NCBI GenBank assembly: GCA_009617715.1
Contig: VTFK01000493.1
Location: 62,001-126,000 of the forward strand
Direction: 5' to 3'
Length of the DNA: 64,000 bases
DNA from: Plectrocnemia conspersa
Taxonomy: Eukaryota > Arthropoda > Insecta > Trichoptera > Polycentropodidae
Part shown: piece by piece, positions 11,561 through 23,179 of the stretch
Position numbering within the stretch: position 1 is the first letter of the stretch
How the letters are laid out: each line of letters opens with the position of its first letter
Notes under the pieces: generated by a model
What the model saw: the letters and a program-made list of their open reading frames with translations, nothing else
Database searches by the model: none
What the model was told of the DNA's origin: nothing
Translations under genes and position numbers: made by a program

Positions 11561-11810
11561 GTATAATAGATATCTCTATTTATAATTTAGTTAATGATTT
11601 ATATCCTACTATAAGCTCTAAAGCATTGATAAATATAAAATAATATTTTTTGTTTAAAATATAAACAGGAGTAATGATTAGTATATCGAACGTATATCTG
11701 TGTGCTTTAGAGTTAATATATAGTAGAGGCGTAAACTCATTTTCTCAATTATAAATTAAGATGAAATAGATAGCCCTCGAACTGATTGTGTCAACACAAA
11801 TATTATATAG
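11561..11810. mobile_element. TA-type MITE, copy B (left end degraded)
   Basis: The right part is close to copy A: atcgaacgtatatctgtg, tagtagaggcgtaaac, and a terminus ctcgaactgattgtgtcaac. The left part keeps ctactataagctctaaag as in copy C, but its terminal repeat is hard to recognise. Confidence 0.6.
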
Positions 11811-12359
11811 TTTAGTTCAGATTCGTTATATTAGGTCGGTTTTTTTTTTTTTTTTTTTATAGATATATTCTTGTCGTGATTTTTTCAGAATTGAGCCCCG
11901 GGAATTTGTCCTCTCCTCTCGACAGGCCTATTAACACCCATATTAATTCAGTGTCAAAAATTGTCAAAACTATGTCTATTTATAATATAAATTAAAAATG
12001 CATTTTTTTCAGTAAGTGATCTGGCTCATTTGAAGTTATAATATTTATTCGCATTTTGGAAACGTTATCTAAAAGCACTCACTGTCCTTGAATTCCTCAC
12101 TACGGAAGACAGTCTGTTCCACTCCACTGGCTACTAGACATCCCTGGTTTAATGCAAAATGGCTTATGCGGCCCACAGCCAAATATGAAATGGTTAATAT
12201 GGTCCATGACGCAAACTAGTTTGACTCGCTTGTCGTAGAAGCAGCGGCATGATCACTAAACATTGTCGCAAAATTCATGATACAGTTGGCCCGTATTTTC
12301 AAATATATTCAGGTCACCAGTACACGAGTTAATCTATGTACTAAATAGACTACATATCT
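11811..12359. other. Non-coding; long poly-T tract and short GC-rich patch
   Basis: A T-tract of nearly 20 bases lies at 11840-11860, followed by gagccccgggaatttgtcc near 11893. No coding signal. Confidence 0.5.
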
Positions 12360-12870
12360 AAAATGCCAGTTAGGTTAGCTCTGGGGCAATATTACTTTTA
12401 TTTTGTATATGCGAAACGTCACACCACACCAGCTTTTCATTATGCCCATGTGCTTAGATACACGTGCTCCTTTCCAGGGCAATTCGAAAAGGTCTCGGGT
12501 CACTTTGGAAATCGTGCACAGTTATCCCCAATTGTCCGGATTCCTTTTCTGACACACAGGCGCGCACTGCTTATTTTCCGAATCGGCAGGTGCTCGGCAG
12601 CAAAAATGAAAGTCATAATTCGAGGCGAGTCACACGCACGTTTGGAGTCAGTAAAATGGCCCTTGTACAGCAGGATGCGAATCGACCGGCGTATTCCTGG
12701 CACGTACTGGCCGCGGACTCCGCTGGAATTCCGTTCTGGTATTTTTTTTCCACCCCTGCCGGAAATTTCCGGACTCCGGAGGAGACTGTATCAAGATTTT
12801 TTTTCCATCTAGATATCGTTATAATTTACGAGAGGCGTGCGAAAGTATACCTACACATGTACTAGTGAAA
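12360..12870. other. GC-richer block with overlapping open frames, nature unknown
   Basis: About 500 bp of balanced composition. Two plus-strand frames (149 codons from 12363, 133 codons from 12464) and one minus-strand frame (67 codons) are all open here, which is what high GC alone gives. None matches a family I know, and no splice signals in consistent phase were found. A conserved non-coding element, an old insertion or an unrecognised exon are all possible. Confidence 0.25.
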
Positions 12871-13105
12871 AACCAAGCAAAAAGAATCCGACCTTAAACC
12901 AGAAAAAAACTGATGATATAAATTATTATTATTTTTGAAAATTGATTTTTACAAAAATAGATACGCTATTTCTACGTTGCGTTATCTTTAGCTCTTTGGG
13001 ATAAAATATTTTTTTTTTTATTAAATCCACTGCGGTCCAATTTATTTATTCACAGAAATGAAATTTCTTGGCTATTATTTTTGTAATACTAATTTATGGT
13101 ATACA

Positions 13106-13316
13106 CCAGTGGTCGTAAACCTATGACACGCATGTCAAATGTGAGAATAAAAAAAAGAAAAACATTTCTTTCTCGTTTTTAATTAATAAAAATTAAATTA
13201 AATCAAAGTACGATTGAATAAACAATCAAATGTGTATTTATGTAAATATATTTTAAGGTTTTGGTAACCTTTTGGGAGTGCCACTTTGCAGCCAGTAAGA
13301 CGCAGGTTGAAACTAG
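13106..13316. mobile_element. Possible hAT-type MITE remnant
   Basis: Left end cagtggtcgtaaacctatga and right end ggttgaaactagtg read as loosely matching CAGTGGT-type inverted termini, with tgacacgcatgtc just inside the left end. No 8-bp target duplication could be found, so the call is weak. Confidence 0.3.
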
Positions 13317-13376
13317 TGAAAATTGTATTAGATTATATTACGTATTGCAACAAACTATGATGTTTTCTCTGAGCAG

Positions 13377-13482
13377 GTAAAAAATAAAAATACATAAAAA
13401 TACACAAATTATAATAAGAATTTTGTATATGCAATACCTGCTGTTTTTCGCTTCGTCAGCCATCCCTATCATAAAAATGCGT
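13377..13482 (+). repeat. Interspersed repeat 'CAGCCATCCC', copy 1
   Basis: Shares attttgt(a/g)tatgcaatacctg and cagccatccctatcataaaa with 21050-21130 in the same orientation, with small differences between them. No terminal structure seen; it may be the end of a SINE or DNA element. Confidence 0.6.
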
Positions 13483-14080
13483 ACGGTCATTTCTATTTAA
13501 CATTGCGCAAAAATATCGTGCAGTGAGATTTTCGCAGAGGTAAATGGGTCGGTATTTTCGATTTAATGTTTAAACAATTAGCTATAGTAGAGTACGCTCG
13601 GGATAAGGATTCCGGTTTGTTATTGTGTGCGTGAACAGTGTGGCTCAAAACAATTTCGCTCAGAATATTTAATTTTTTTATTTTAAAAGAAAATATATGT
13701 TTATTTAAAATACATACATCTGAGCTAAGTTGGAAATTTCAACGGACAATTAAAAATATATTATATAATCGAAGAAACCAGACATTGATGTCATTAATTA
13801 AACATTTGCAAAATTCAAAATCTTTCACTAGTCAAAAAAATAATGAAGTCTTTAGCTATTCTTCAAAAGCAAAAAGATATAAAATGGGGAAAGAAATAAA
13901 TGGCTCGACGACTCAATTAAATCATTAGAATCCATTGAATAAATTAAAAAATTATCATTGGCGCAACGATAAGAATAATAACCTTTTTAAGCCTTACAGA
14001 GAATAGTGTAAAAAAACCAACAACGTACGGATTAATGGAAAAATAATTAAAATAATTTAATCCACGGGTAAGAGAACGAA

Positions 14081-14110
14081 TAACTTACAGTATATATATA
14101 CTGTAAGTTA
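14081..14110. repeat. Perfect 30-bp palindrome
   Basis: taacttacagtatat followed by its exact reverse complement, with no spacer. It lies 15 bp left of the nested piggyBac-type MITE and near the middle of the surrounding element. Confidence 0.75.
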
Positions 14111-14124
14111 AGCCTTGATATCAA

Positions 14125-14242
14125 TTAACCCAGATATGCCCAAGAAATTTTGTTCTCTTAAAAGTTCATTTATAAATAAATAAAAAAACAGTGGCACGAG
14201 TTTAGTGACCTACCCATGGGACAGAGGGTATATCTGGGTTAA
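14125..14242. mobile_element. 110-bp piggyBac-type MITE with TTAA duplications
   Basis: TTAA at 14125-14128 and 14239-14242. The inner element starts cccagatatgccc and ends gggtatatctggg, inverted ends with one mismatch. TTAA duplication and CCC ends are typical of piggyBac. It is nested within the 870-bp TA-flanked element. Confidence 0.75.
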
Positions 14243-14798
14243 GCCAATATCAACACAAAGTTATTTAAAATTAATTACTAGAGAAGATCGAACTTCTGTG
14301 CCACACTGCACTTTAATGACGAATACCAACGTTGACGAATCAGCGACTGTCCTTAAAAGAGAATGCGAGACAACGAAGTACACGCTACATCGCTTCTCCT
14401 TCTCATATACATGTACACGCACACAATAACAAGCTGGCATCCTTATCTCGAGCGTACTCTAGCTAAGTAAATTAATAAAATAAATTAATAGAATAAAAAT
14501 AAAAACATTTCAAACGCAGTGACAATTTTATAAATGAGCTCTGTTAACAGTTGAATTCATTAAGAAATCTATAGCAAATGCTAATTTTAAGAACATTTAG
14601 TATTCTATAATAATAGCTTAGGGCAGGTTTTCTTGTTAAGAAAAAATTCAATAAAATATGACTTTGACTAAGCTATCAAACTGCTGTATTGTAGAGCAAG
14701 ACGGTATATTAGGCTTTCATTTCTGATAAATTAACGGGAGTGAATAAAGTTCATCACTGACATGACTGGTTCAATAACACATGATAAATTAAAATGTT

Positions 14799-15017
14799 TC
14801 ACACAAAGTACCTGCTGGCGCAGAGATGCTGTCCGTAGAAGATCCTTAGAGTTCTAGTTGGTATGGCAGCAAAGGTGTTGCGGAGGTTGATCCCTCTCTG
14901 TTGTGGTGCTCGTATGGTGGGGTTAATCCCTCTCAGGGTGTGAGCGTCCATGGGCGGACGGACGTCTGATCTCTTTGAGTATCTGCCAGTATCTGGTAGG
15001 TGACTGCCCTTTCTCAT
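14799..15017 (-). other. Candidate exon or old coding fragment, product unknown
   Basis: A balanced-composition island in AT-rich DNA with one continuous minus-strand frame of 72 codons (contains RGINPTIRAPQQRGINLRN). On the minus strand it is preceded near 14999 by cacctaccag, acceptor-like, and followed near 14814 by cagcag|gtacttt, donor-like. Arg-rich, no known domain recognised. It could be an exon of a minus-strand gene or a transposon relic. Confidence 0.3.
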
Positions 15018-15260
15018 TGGAGTCCAGGCTTAAGTATCCAGATTACTGACCAATCACAATCATGCATCCAATCGTTAGAACAACGAAATATGCATAGTGA
15101 CATTTTCTTGATGGATATCTCCCAGGTTGAATTGTGTAACGGGAATGTTGTAACTTTTTTGTATCGTAACAAAGAAATATTTATTCAATGCACCGGAGAA
15201 TCTTTGCGTTTTATTTATGTGACGATTTTTTCAAATCATAACGAGAGAACTATTGTATAG

Positions 15261-16900
15261 TTTATCCTTAATCGGGGTCCCATAGTTCACATTTTTTCAG
15301 GACGACTCGAATAAATTTATTTCTTTATTATTGAACTATGTTACTTAAACGTGATGTATAATTCCATCTCGTAGGTGCTACTGAAAGAAGACTTCTAAGT
15401 CCAAACTCTTGTAAAGCATATATTTGTTTAGAAAATATAGAAAATAATGCAGACAATAATTCAAAGGAAGAATAATTTACACTCTTCTTGTTGTAATGTT
15501 AAATTCAATACATGAGCACAACAATTTTTACTAAAAAACTATGAAGTATTATTGATTGAATGCAATTTTCTATTTTATATTTCATTCGTGATTTAATTTA
15601 ATTGTGTTTTTTTATCTGTGTAGATTAAGAATCCGCTTTTACAAAACAACTAATTGGTAAACAACGTAGTTTATCGTTAATATTTAAATAATTTAAAACA
15701 TAACAGGAATTTAAATCGCATTATTTCAGTCCAAAATCATTATTTATCTGTTGTAATAAAAATATTTAGGGAAAAAATGTCAATAATTTTTTTTTAAGAA
15801 TACAAGTATCTGATTTTTTAAATAATTAACGTTTCGATAAAATCATGATGAAACCAGATATTTTAAAATATAGAATGGTATTTTAATGTTGTTGAATTTA
15901 TGTAAATTATTTGCCATCTAACGGCAACGCAATGAATCTTTATTATTATGTAAATATTTTTGCATTTTATATAAAAATGAATGGTACAGCAACATCAATT
16001 AAATTAATCACCACAATATTTATTTGTGATAATATAAATAACTTGTATTATCTAATCCTAAGTTATTAATCAAAATTTTTATTGAAATTGAATAATGGGA
16101 TTTTACAAGTGGTTTTTAACGATATTTATAATATGTGTACTAATATATTTAAATAAATGCAAGACATAACAGTAAAATATATAAGAAAAAACTTCATATG
16201 TTGAAAAATATTGACGATTATAATATACATTGCTAAACGACAACATGTTTAATAACTGCAAGTATACGAATTTAGCATAAGTGCAAGTTTATTGAGGAAA
16301 GTCCAAAACTAAAGCGCTAGTAATTTGGCGGCAGTTCTTTCAATTGTGTTTATTCCTTACCAGCAGTTTGAATAAGTTTTTTTCAAGTATACTCATCGAC
16401 GTGACTAAAAAAATCATATATAAGCATACCTTGTAGGAATTATGTAGGAAATAAAAATTGGCAAAATTAATAATCCTAACTAAGAAACCTCTTTTAGACT
16501 TTTTATATTATAAATTAGTAATTTATTTATAATTTTATTTTTTATTACAAATCATGACTTGACAAGTTTTTCAATGCGTCATCGTGTGTAATATACAATC
16601 CACATAAATTTACCCAGCTCCTCATATTTATCGCCAAAAACATCCTTATGTTTGTCAAGCTCATTTGCTCATGCACAAGCAGCGTCCCAAAGCACTGACA
16701 TCTTGCCCGCAACGAGCAATAATTAGGAAAGCAATCGCGAAATACAAGTTTCAAAAAAATTTATATTCTTAAAAAAAGCAGTAAGAAGATAAAATCCTTT
16801 TTCGGTTCCACATTATTTTGCAAATTCTTAATTATGAGGCATTGGCCAATGAATCCTAACTGACTTTGAGACTGATATTATATTTTTTTATTGCACTTGA
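15261..16900. other. AT-rich non-coding sequence
   Basis: The minus frame 16545-16754 (69 codons) has a fairly balanced composition, but I recognise nothing in it and the plus strand shows nothing either. No repeats or RNA noted. Confidence 0.5.
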
Positions 16901-16901
16901 A

Positions 16902-16975
16902 GGATGGAATAGCGTAGTCCGTAACGTCTCAGATTAGTAATTCTGAGGTTACATGTTCGAACCTCGGCAGCGGAA
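16902..16975 (+). repeat. tRNA-like SINE head
   Basis: tagcgtagtcc resembles an internal-promoter A box and gttcgaacc a B box, about 35 bp apart, with a ctcaga/tctgag hairpin between them at the anticodon-arm position. The would-be acceptor strands do not pair and the T arm is wrong for a functional tRNA, so a tRNA-derived SINE is more likely. The body would extend right, towards the AT-rich stretch near 17060. Confidence 0.5.
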
Positions 16976-17378
16976 CTCAAATTTGTATTTATAAAAATTG
17001 CGCTATGACATCTATTGGTTATAAATTATATTACACATAATAATTTATAATTATAATATAGATGTCACTGATTCTCAGACTTTCAGTATGCTGATTACTA
17101 TTTACTTGTATGAATTCATTATATCTGATTAACTTACTCAGTTACTACGGATTTATCCCATTGTAACGCATTGGGCTTACGCCTATCATTTATAAAAAAT
17201 CAAAGTAAATAAGAAATTTATTTGATTAGAATAAGACCAAACTAGCAATGTGACTAGTTTTTGAGCATGGCGCCGTCATTCTTAACAAGTATTTTTTTAT
17301 GTAATATTTATTACATATGCCTAACTATAAATTTTCTTTAAAAAAATAAGTGCTTCCTGCCCTACTTATATGTTAAAA

Positions 17379-17417
17379 TGTGCTCAAGGGTACAAAAAGG
17401 TTGGAAACCCCTGCTCA
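17379..17417. mobile_element. hAT-type terminal repeat remnant
   Basis: Read on the minus strand: gagcaggggtttccaacctt, then tttgtaccc. This is the usual CAGGGGTTTCCAACC form of a hAT terminus. No partner end was found. Confidence 0.4.
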
Positions 17418-17849
17418 ATATAAATGTGTCAGCCATGTGAAATACATCAGTCGCTATTATTATGACTTTTACATACAAAATTCAGTTGCTTTCAAAATCA
17501 TTGACATGATTTAATCTGTTTTTAACATATGATACATTTTTAATAATCATTATAAAAATATATAAAATGCTGATTCAGCAACTTTCAAGCATGTGTAACA
17601 TTAACTGTTTTAGTACAGATAATAAACACATATAATTTTAATAATAATAATTTGTTATGTATGGGTACGTGTGCGTATGTGAGTCTATATTCACATGTGT
17701 ATACGCACCAGATAATTCAAACATTGCTACTTTTATTTGTTTCATAATATTTATAATCTGATCCAAATAGTTTGTTTAATGATTTATTTCGATTATATAA
17801 ATAGTTTTAAACATGTTTCTCTAGATCACAAAGACGATGAAATAGGACC

Positions 17850-18300
17850 ATAGGTCAAAATCGGGTGTCGTTTGGATGGGGTTAAAAAACGCCTGTGCAT
17901 GACGCGTACCGTTGTCGTATCAAAATATTAGTGTTTTTTAATTGTTTTTATTATAAAACTAAGGCAGACAAAGACTCGACGCAACGCCCGTCGACAGATA
18001 AAAGGGTGCAAAAGCATTTTAAAGTTAAAGCATTTACAAACGATCCCGTCGGGTGAGGGTGAGGGAGGGTAGTGAATAGTACGCCCTGTACCTTATTACG
18101 TGGAGCGGGTAGACTCCTGCGAAAGTAAGTTTTAATTACGAACCGAGGCTGTAATGAGTAAAGTAATGGCAGCTGCCATTCAACGCCGGTGACGAGCCGT
18201 GTGCCGACAACAAATGTTTCATCCCTTCTATTCACTTCTTCGCGGTGGCCTATAATACAATTATGTCTACATACAAACATCCACACCCATATATAACCAT
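17850..18300. other. GC-richer unique block, candidate regulatory element
   Basis: Contains gtgagggtgagggagggta and gtaatggcagctgccattc (an E-box CAGCTG inside a palindrome), against an AT-rich background. The minus frame 17951-18286 (111 codons) is open but matches nothing and could be due to composition. No splice structure seen. Confidence 0.3.
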
Positions 18301-19400
18301 ATCACCGCAATTTGTATATTCTATATGAGTCGTTACAAAGCAAGAGTAGGCATCTGCTATTATATTCAAAATTTAGACAAAGCGAAAGGATGGTCCCACA
18401 AAAAATGGCTGAATTTTCTTTGTCTGCGCTTAAACCTCAAAAAGCCTTTAATAATTTCCGTGAATACATTTTCACATCCATAGAGCATTACATATTTAAT
18501 TTAAGAGGACAATCCTTAATTTAACTGCTCTGTACTTTGATTCATATATTTCTAAAATGTCCATTTTTACATATATATTGATGCGCACAGAAACATGAAA
18601 CGGCAATTTAACCGGCACTTAACTGCGGCATTAATGTGCGAGAGATGACCATAAAATAACGATTTCATCAAAAAAATATTTATTCTTTAATATATATTTT
18701 TATACTAATATCGATCCAAATTTCAACATGCATAGCAATTACCAAATGTCTTCAATTTCGCATGAGAAACTTGAACATATTTTGATTATTTATTAGAAGT
18801 ACACACGTGAGAATAAAAATCAAATTTCCATTGAACAAAATACCAAGATTTTTCGGATATAAGTTATATATTTTTAGACAGTCAGGTGTTATTATCAAGA
18901 AATTGCCATTAAGCATTAAAAACTGCTACATCTAATCTCCACACTAGTCCATCGAAAGGATACAATTCTCCTGCATGACTTTTTTTAAATCATATATATG
19001 ATTAATAGTTGTGATATTTATGTGATTGAAGCGTAATTTATTCATATTTTTTATTTAAATTATTACACATTTAATATTTATTTTAGAAAATTTCAATTAT
19101 GATTATTTTCTAAATATTAATTTATTTCTACTCATATTTGAGTTTGAGTTATAAGTGTCAATGTAAATATGAAAGAATAAAAAATACGTAAATACTGCAT
19201 AACCCTTTTAGTATCAGACAATGTGGCCTAACATATGCACAAAAAAAAATATGTATTAAAAATTTAAAACATTTTTTATGTGACTCTCAATTATATAAAA
19301 ATTATATTATTTTCTATACTTATTTATTTAGAAATATACAGATAAATCAAGTTTAATGTAAAAACACATCCATTAACACATTTTAATTATATCGTCTAGT
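18301..19400. other. AT-rich non-coding sequence
   Basis: The frame at 18312-18524 is unrecognised and probably chance. No other signal. Confidence 0.55.
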
Positions 19401-19402
19401 TA

Positions 19403-19463
19403 CTAGATGGCGAACCTAGGGCACGCTTGCAAGAGGTGGCACGTACAACAATTTAGCTGGCAC
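19403..19463. mobile_element. hAT-type left terminus (likely of the 19.8-20.5 kb transposase relic)
   Basis: agatggcgaacctagggcac followed by caagaggtggcacgtac resembles the family of hAT ends that carry paired GGCACG words. It lies about 400 bp before a hAT transposase fragment in the right orientation. The matching right end was not found. Confidence 0.4.
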
Positions 19464-19841
19464 GTGAATGATTCAATTTTTTTTCTCATGGATAGAATAT
19501 CCAGACTTTTCATTTTCTATTCAATTTTTTTTTTAACACAAATATATTAATATGCTGCAACGCTGTTATTGCCATTTGTTATCATTGGAGGTTGTTTGTT
19601 TTTTGCTATTAGTTTCACTTTGACCTATACGTAAAAAATCAGTGTGAGAAGCTAAGCTGTGATTTGTTTTTGATTGAGCTTTTGCTTCGTTTGTAAACTT
19701 AGAAGGTGTTTTAAATTTTTTGAAAAACTTGAAATTATAAAAAAAGTGAGTCACTTATTTTTGAATAAAAAGTGTATTTTTTAAATAATTTTAAATAAAT
19801 AAAAAATATTTTTTTAGAACTAATCAGCAGAGACTTTCAAA

Positions 19842-20480
19842 TAATATGATTAACAAAGGCGATAAAGCACTATGTATTTTATATGCTGGGACAATTGTAT
19901 GCAGAACATCTATAAAACAATCCATAAATCATTCCTTAAGAATGTCAAGGATGAACAAAAATAATTTATTGCTAGGTACCTTTAATTGAAAATATTCAAT
20001 CAGCATCCTAAAATTTATTAACAATAACTTCTGCTAGTTATTCTGCCTTGAACATAATCTCTAAACATAGATAACCGTTTAGTGATGGAGAATATAGAAA
20101 TTAAGCGTAGTTAAAATGTTTTAACAATCTATTTAAAGATTTTGAAAACCAAGAAAAAATGTTTAAAGAATAAAGAATACCCCATTGGCTAGAAACACAG
20201 TGAAAGATATGGTCAAAAATATAACTCATTAGCAAAAAATAGATATAAATTCTGCGGAATTTTATGAGAACACTGACATAACTAGATCAGCTAGTTTGGC
20301 TCGTTACTGTTCATTGATCAGTTTAACATAATCATCAACAACAAAAAAAGGAATAGATATTTTCAATACAGTTTTAAATGCACTCAAATAAAGAGAATAT
20401 GCCTTAATAACTACTGATGGTGCTCGAAATATGACTGGAGAGAAATACGGCACGGTGTATGGCTGAGAGGCAAATAGTAG
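19842..20480 (+). pseudogene. hAT transposase N-terminal half (ZBED5/GTF2IRD2 type), decayed
   Basis: The transposase would bind element ends and excise them. One frame from about 19845 reads ALCILYAGTIVCRTS, matching the BED-like finger of ZBED5-like proteins, though the first finger loses its second Cys. From 20184 a frame reads NTPLARNTVKDMVKNITH, one TAG, then INSAEFYENTDITRSASLAR, matching the region where relatives have ALDESTD (the catalytic Asp is replaced or shifted). From 20396 it reads YALITTDGARNMTGEKYGTV, the conserved TDGAPAM-type motif, and stops at 20464. Several stops and small deletions separate the blocks. An adjoining 64-codon frame (20554-20748) could be a further piece but is not recognisable. 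Confidence 0.8.
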
Positions 20481-21049
20481 TGGATTCTAATTAGAATATA
20501 TCGGTAAACCGTCGAGCTCGATAGGGAATCTTATGATGCATGCGGTTTTATAAATGTATATACCATATGCGTTTCAAGTCACTTTAAGATGTTTTGAACC
20601 TTGTAACAAAATTGGTGAATTTTATATATGCACGCAGATTAACCGAAAGAAATTTTTGGAGTTGTTAAAAGAGGTAAACCCGGTGTTAAAAACAACGTGC
20701 TATAGCAGCAACGTGGAAAATTTATTCAAAGATTATTTTAGTGTATAGATGAAGTTACACTTTTTTTTAAAAAAATAAGCAGATCATTGAAAACTATAGT
20801 CAAATAATGTTTTTACTGATTTGTGCTTACATTTAAATTAATTAAATATTAATCTGCAAGATACAAACAGAACAATAATTGTCATGTTTGATTTTAATAA
20901 AGCATTTAAAGCATAATTACATGTATTAAATCGTGACGTAGTATCAAACAAATATTTTTTTTCAAGCATATTTGAAAATAACTTATTGCCAATATTTAAC
21001 ATCAATGTTTAGTGAAGCATATTCCATGAACTATTTGGGTAAAGATAAA

Positions 21050-21132
21050 AATGTACAAATAGTATAAATAATTTTGTGTATGCAATACCTGATTTTCTTT
21101 TCTTTTCGCCAGCCATCCCTATCATAAAAAAT
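21050..21132 (+). repeat. Interspersed repeat 'CAGCCATCCC', copy 2
   Basis: Same orientation as the copy at 13377-13482, sharing tatgcaatacctg and ccagccatccctatcata. See the first copy. Confidence 0.6.
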
Positions 21133-21389
21133 TGACGGCCAACCGCAACGGTGCGTTCATATATCTGTTACATAATTACTAGGAACTACTATGTACCGTT
21201 AAAGCTGCCTGATATAAAGCAAATGTATTCCTTTTAGGTTGACGTTCCGCGCATATTGTACAGAAATAAAGATCATGAGGAATTATTCTCACATATTATC
21301 GATATTTTGAATCTCTTGGATTAAAATTAATATTAATTTTCTACTTTGATATCCTACACCGATAAAACGTATTAGGTTAATCTCAGCTT

Positions 21390-21545
21390 CTGCTTTGAAG
21401 CAATAAAAATATCGTCGTTTTCGTAGTTCTAAGCTAGGCAAGCCTAGAAGTGGGACACCAAAAATCATCAATGATGACCGCATAGCTGCAGAAATTGAAA
21501 TCAATACAGATATGTCGATTCATGAGTTACCAGATAAGACAGGGT
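21390..21545 (+). pseudogene. Possible helix-turn-helix fragment of a Tc1/mariner-like transposase
   Basis: One plus frame reads KLGKPRSGTPKIINDDRIAA and then IEINTDMSIHELPDKTG. The pattern of a Gly-Arg/Lys-Pro-Arg linker followed by two helices is that of the DNA-binding domain of Tc1/mariner transposases. The opposite strand is also open for 71 codons. No catalytic part follows. Weak. Confidence 0.3.
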
Positions 21546-22254
21546 ATATTCATAGTCTAGCATAGTGAAGGCGCGGAAATAAGACGTGTGGATTCCACAC
21601 GCATAAAGCGACGAGAACAATGCGACGCGCCTGCCTCATACTGTGAAAATCACGTGAGAAAAAATGAATAACGGTGGCGCACCCTCCATTAACTTTCAAT
21701 ATAGCACTGTCATATTTTAATTTACTTAAATCTCTACAACATAATTTAGATGATAAAATAATTAATAGTGTTAGTGAAGTTAAAACGTTTCTTTCTGAAT
21801 ATTTTAATTCACAGCCAGTCAGTTTTTACAAATGTTAGAATAAAAACTTGCTTGATCGATGAAAAACAGTTGTATCTTTGGATGGAAATTACTTAGCAAT
21901 ATATATTTTTTAATGAATAAATACTTTTCATTAAAAAAACGTAATTTTTTTTGGGTACCCCTAATATTTATTTTATTGTCAAAATATTCTGACAGCCCCA
22001 TTTTTACATCGTCTGCATTATTTTTTACCATCTAGAAAGTCTTGTATTGATCGAAGTACATGATAGTTGGAAAGAGCAAGGTCCAGAAAATACGGTGGAT
22101 GAGCTGACTGTTAAAACCAGCATTGATTTAGGGATTATCTAATATGTACTTAGCGTTTAGAATTTACATGCTTTTATTATAACACTAATCACGCATTGTT
22201 CAATTGCCCTTATCCAGTCATTGTCTCAAGTAGTTTTGATAGTGTATGTACGTG

Positions 22255-22490
22255 ATACAGCTTAGTGCTTCGTGAACGATCGGAATCGTTTATCTGGCCT
22301 AATTGGCGATAATGGGGACAAATCGGAAGACTATTCATTATTCGTTCCGATCCGGTCGTCGGTCAGTTGTGACGCAGAACGGGTGTCATGTCACACGAAG
22401 AGGATGAAGCATGGATCAGATATACATTATAGTGGATACGTAAAACGTATACGTGTACGTGATGTCACGCGACGATTGCTGACGTGAAAA
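22255..22490. other. GC-richer unique block, candidate regulatory element
   Basis: Contains acgtatacgtgtacgtgatg and two tgacgt/tgatgtcac words that resemble CREB/ATF sites. The plus frame (71 codons) is unrecognised and the reading is ambiguous. Confidence 0.25.
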
Positions 22491-23179
22491 TTTAATTTAT
22501 TAGAATAGTAAAAGCTTACGATTGACGAATTAATGTGAAAGCTTTAAAAAGCTCATAAATTGACTATTTAATCATAATGTAAAGCATTAAAACTTAATTA
22601 TTAGGATCATAGATATTGAATGAAATCTGTTTTTAGTCAAAAAAAAAAATTATTTATTCAATATATAATTATCATTTTTTCTTAGCTTGTCCGATTTCAG
22701 ACGTTATCAATTTTTTTATAATTTTATTATTTAAGAACTTAGGACTCTATTAGTCAACTTAATTGCTTTCGATCCATAATCATCGTTCTTATATTTGTAT
22801 TTCAATTTAATTCCTATATTTGTCTAACATGCATATACAAATGCAATACGTAATTTGATTGTTGTATATACTGCCAACATTAACTGATTTTTTTAAATAT
22901 GCCATAGATTATTAGTAAGAAAATATACGCATTTTGTTTATTTAGTTAAAGTGTGCTCATACTTTTTAAGTCGAAAGCCAAATAGATTTTTTTTTCAAAA
23001 GAATAAAATACAGATTTTACTATATTTCATTTTAAAAATTCGATTACTTACGTATTTACATAATTAAATGTAACAATATGTCAAGTAAATGTTATTAAAA
23101 ATAGAATATATGTTATATAGATAGTTGATAAAAATCAGAGAAATTAAAAAAATATTATATCTAATTCCACTTATAAAAA
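22491..23179. other. AT-rich non-coding sequence
   Basis: Nothing recognised. Confidence 0.6.

Larger units (their letters stand above)
13588..14461. mobile_element. 870-bp DNA element with 44-bp inverted termini and TA duplication
   Basis: Element 13590-14459 is flanked by TA on both sides. Its ends start gagtacgctcgggataagg on the left and, on the opposite strand, gagtacgctcgagataagg on the right; the match continues for about 44 bp with four differences. The TA flank suggests a Tc1/mariner-related element, but no transposase is recognisable: the 96-codon frame at 13638-13928 is Lys/Asn/Ser-rich and unknown. A perfect 30-bp palindrome and a nested 110-bp piggyBac-type MITE lie inside. Confidence 0.8.

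Noticed and set aside
16902..16975. Functional tRNA (Thr-like)
   Set aside because: The acceptor strands do not pair and the T stem is wrong, so it is treated as a SINE head.
17951..18286. 111-codon minus-strand gene
   Set aside because: Balanced-composition block, no domain and no splice or promoter evidence; kept only as a candidate regulatory block.
20554..20748. 64-codon continuation of the hAT transposase
   Set aside because: It follows the relic in the right strand, but none of the conserved blocks expected after the TDGA motif is present.
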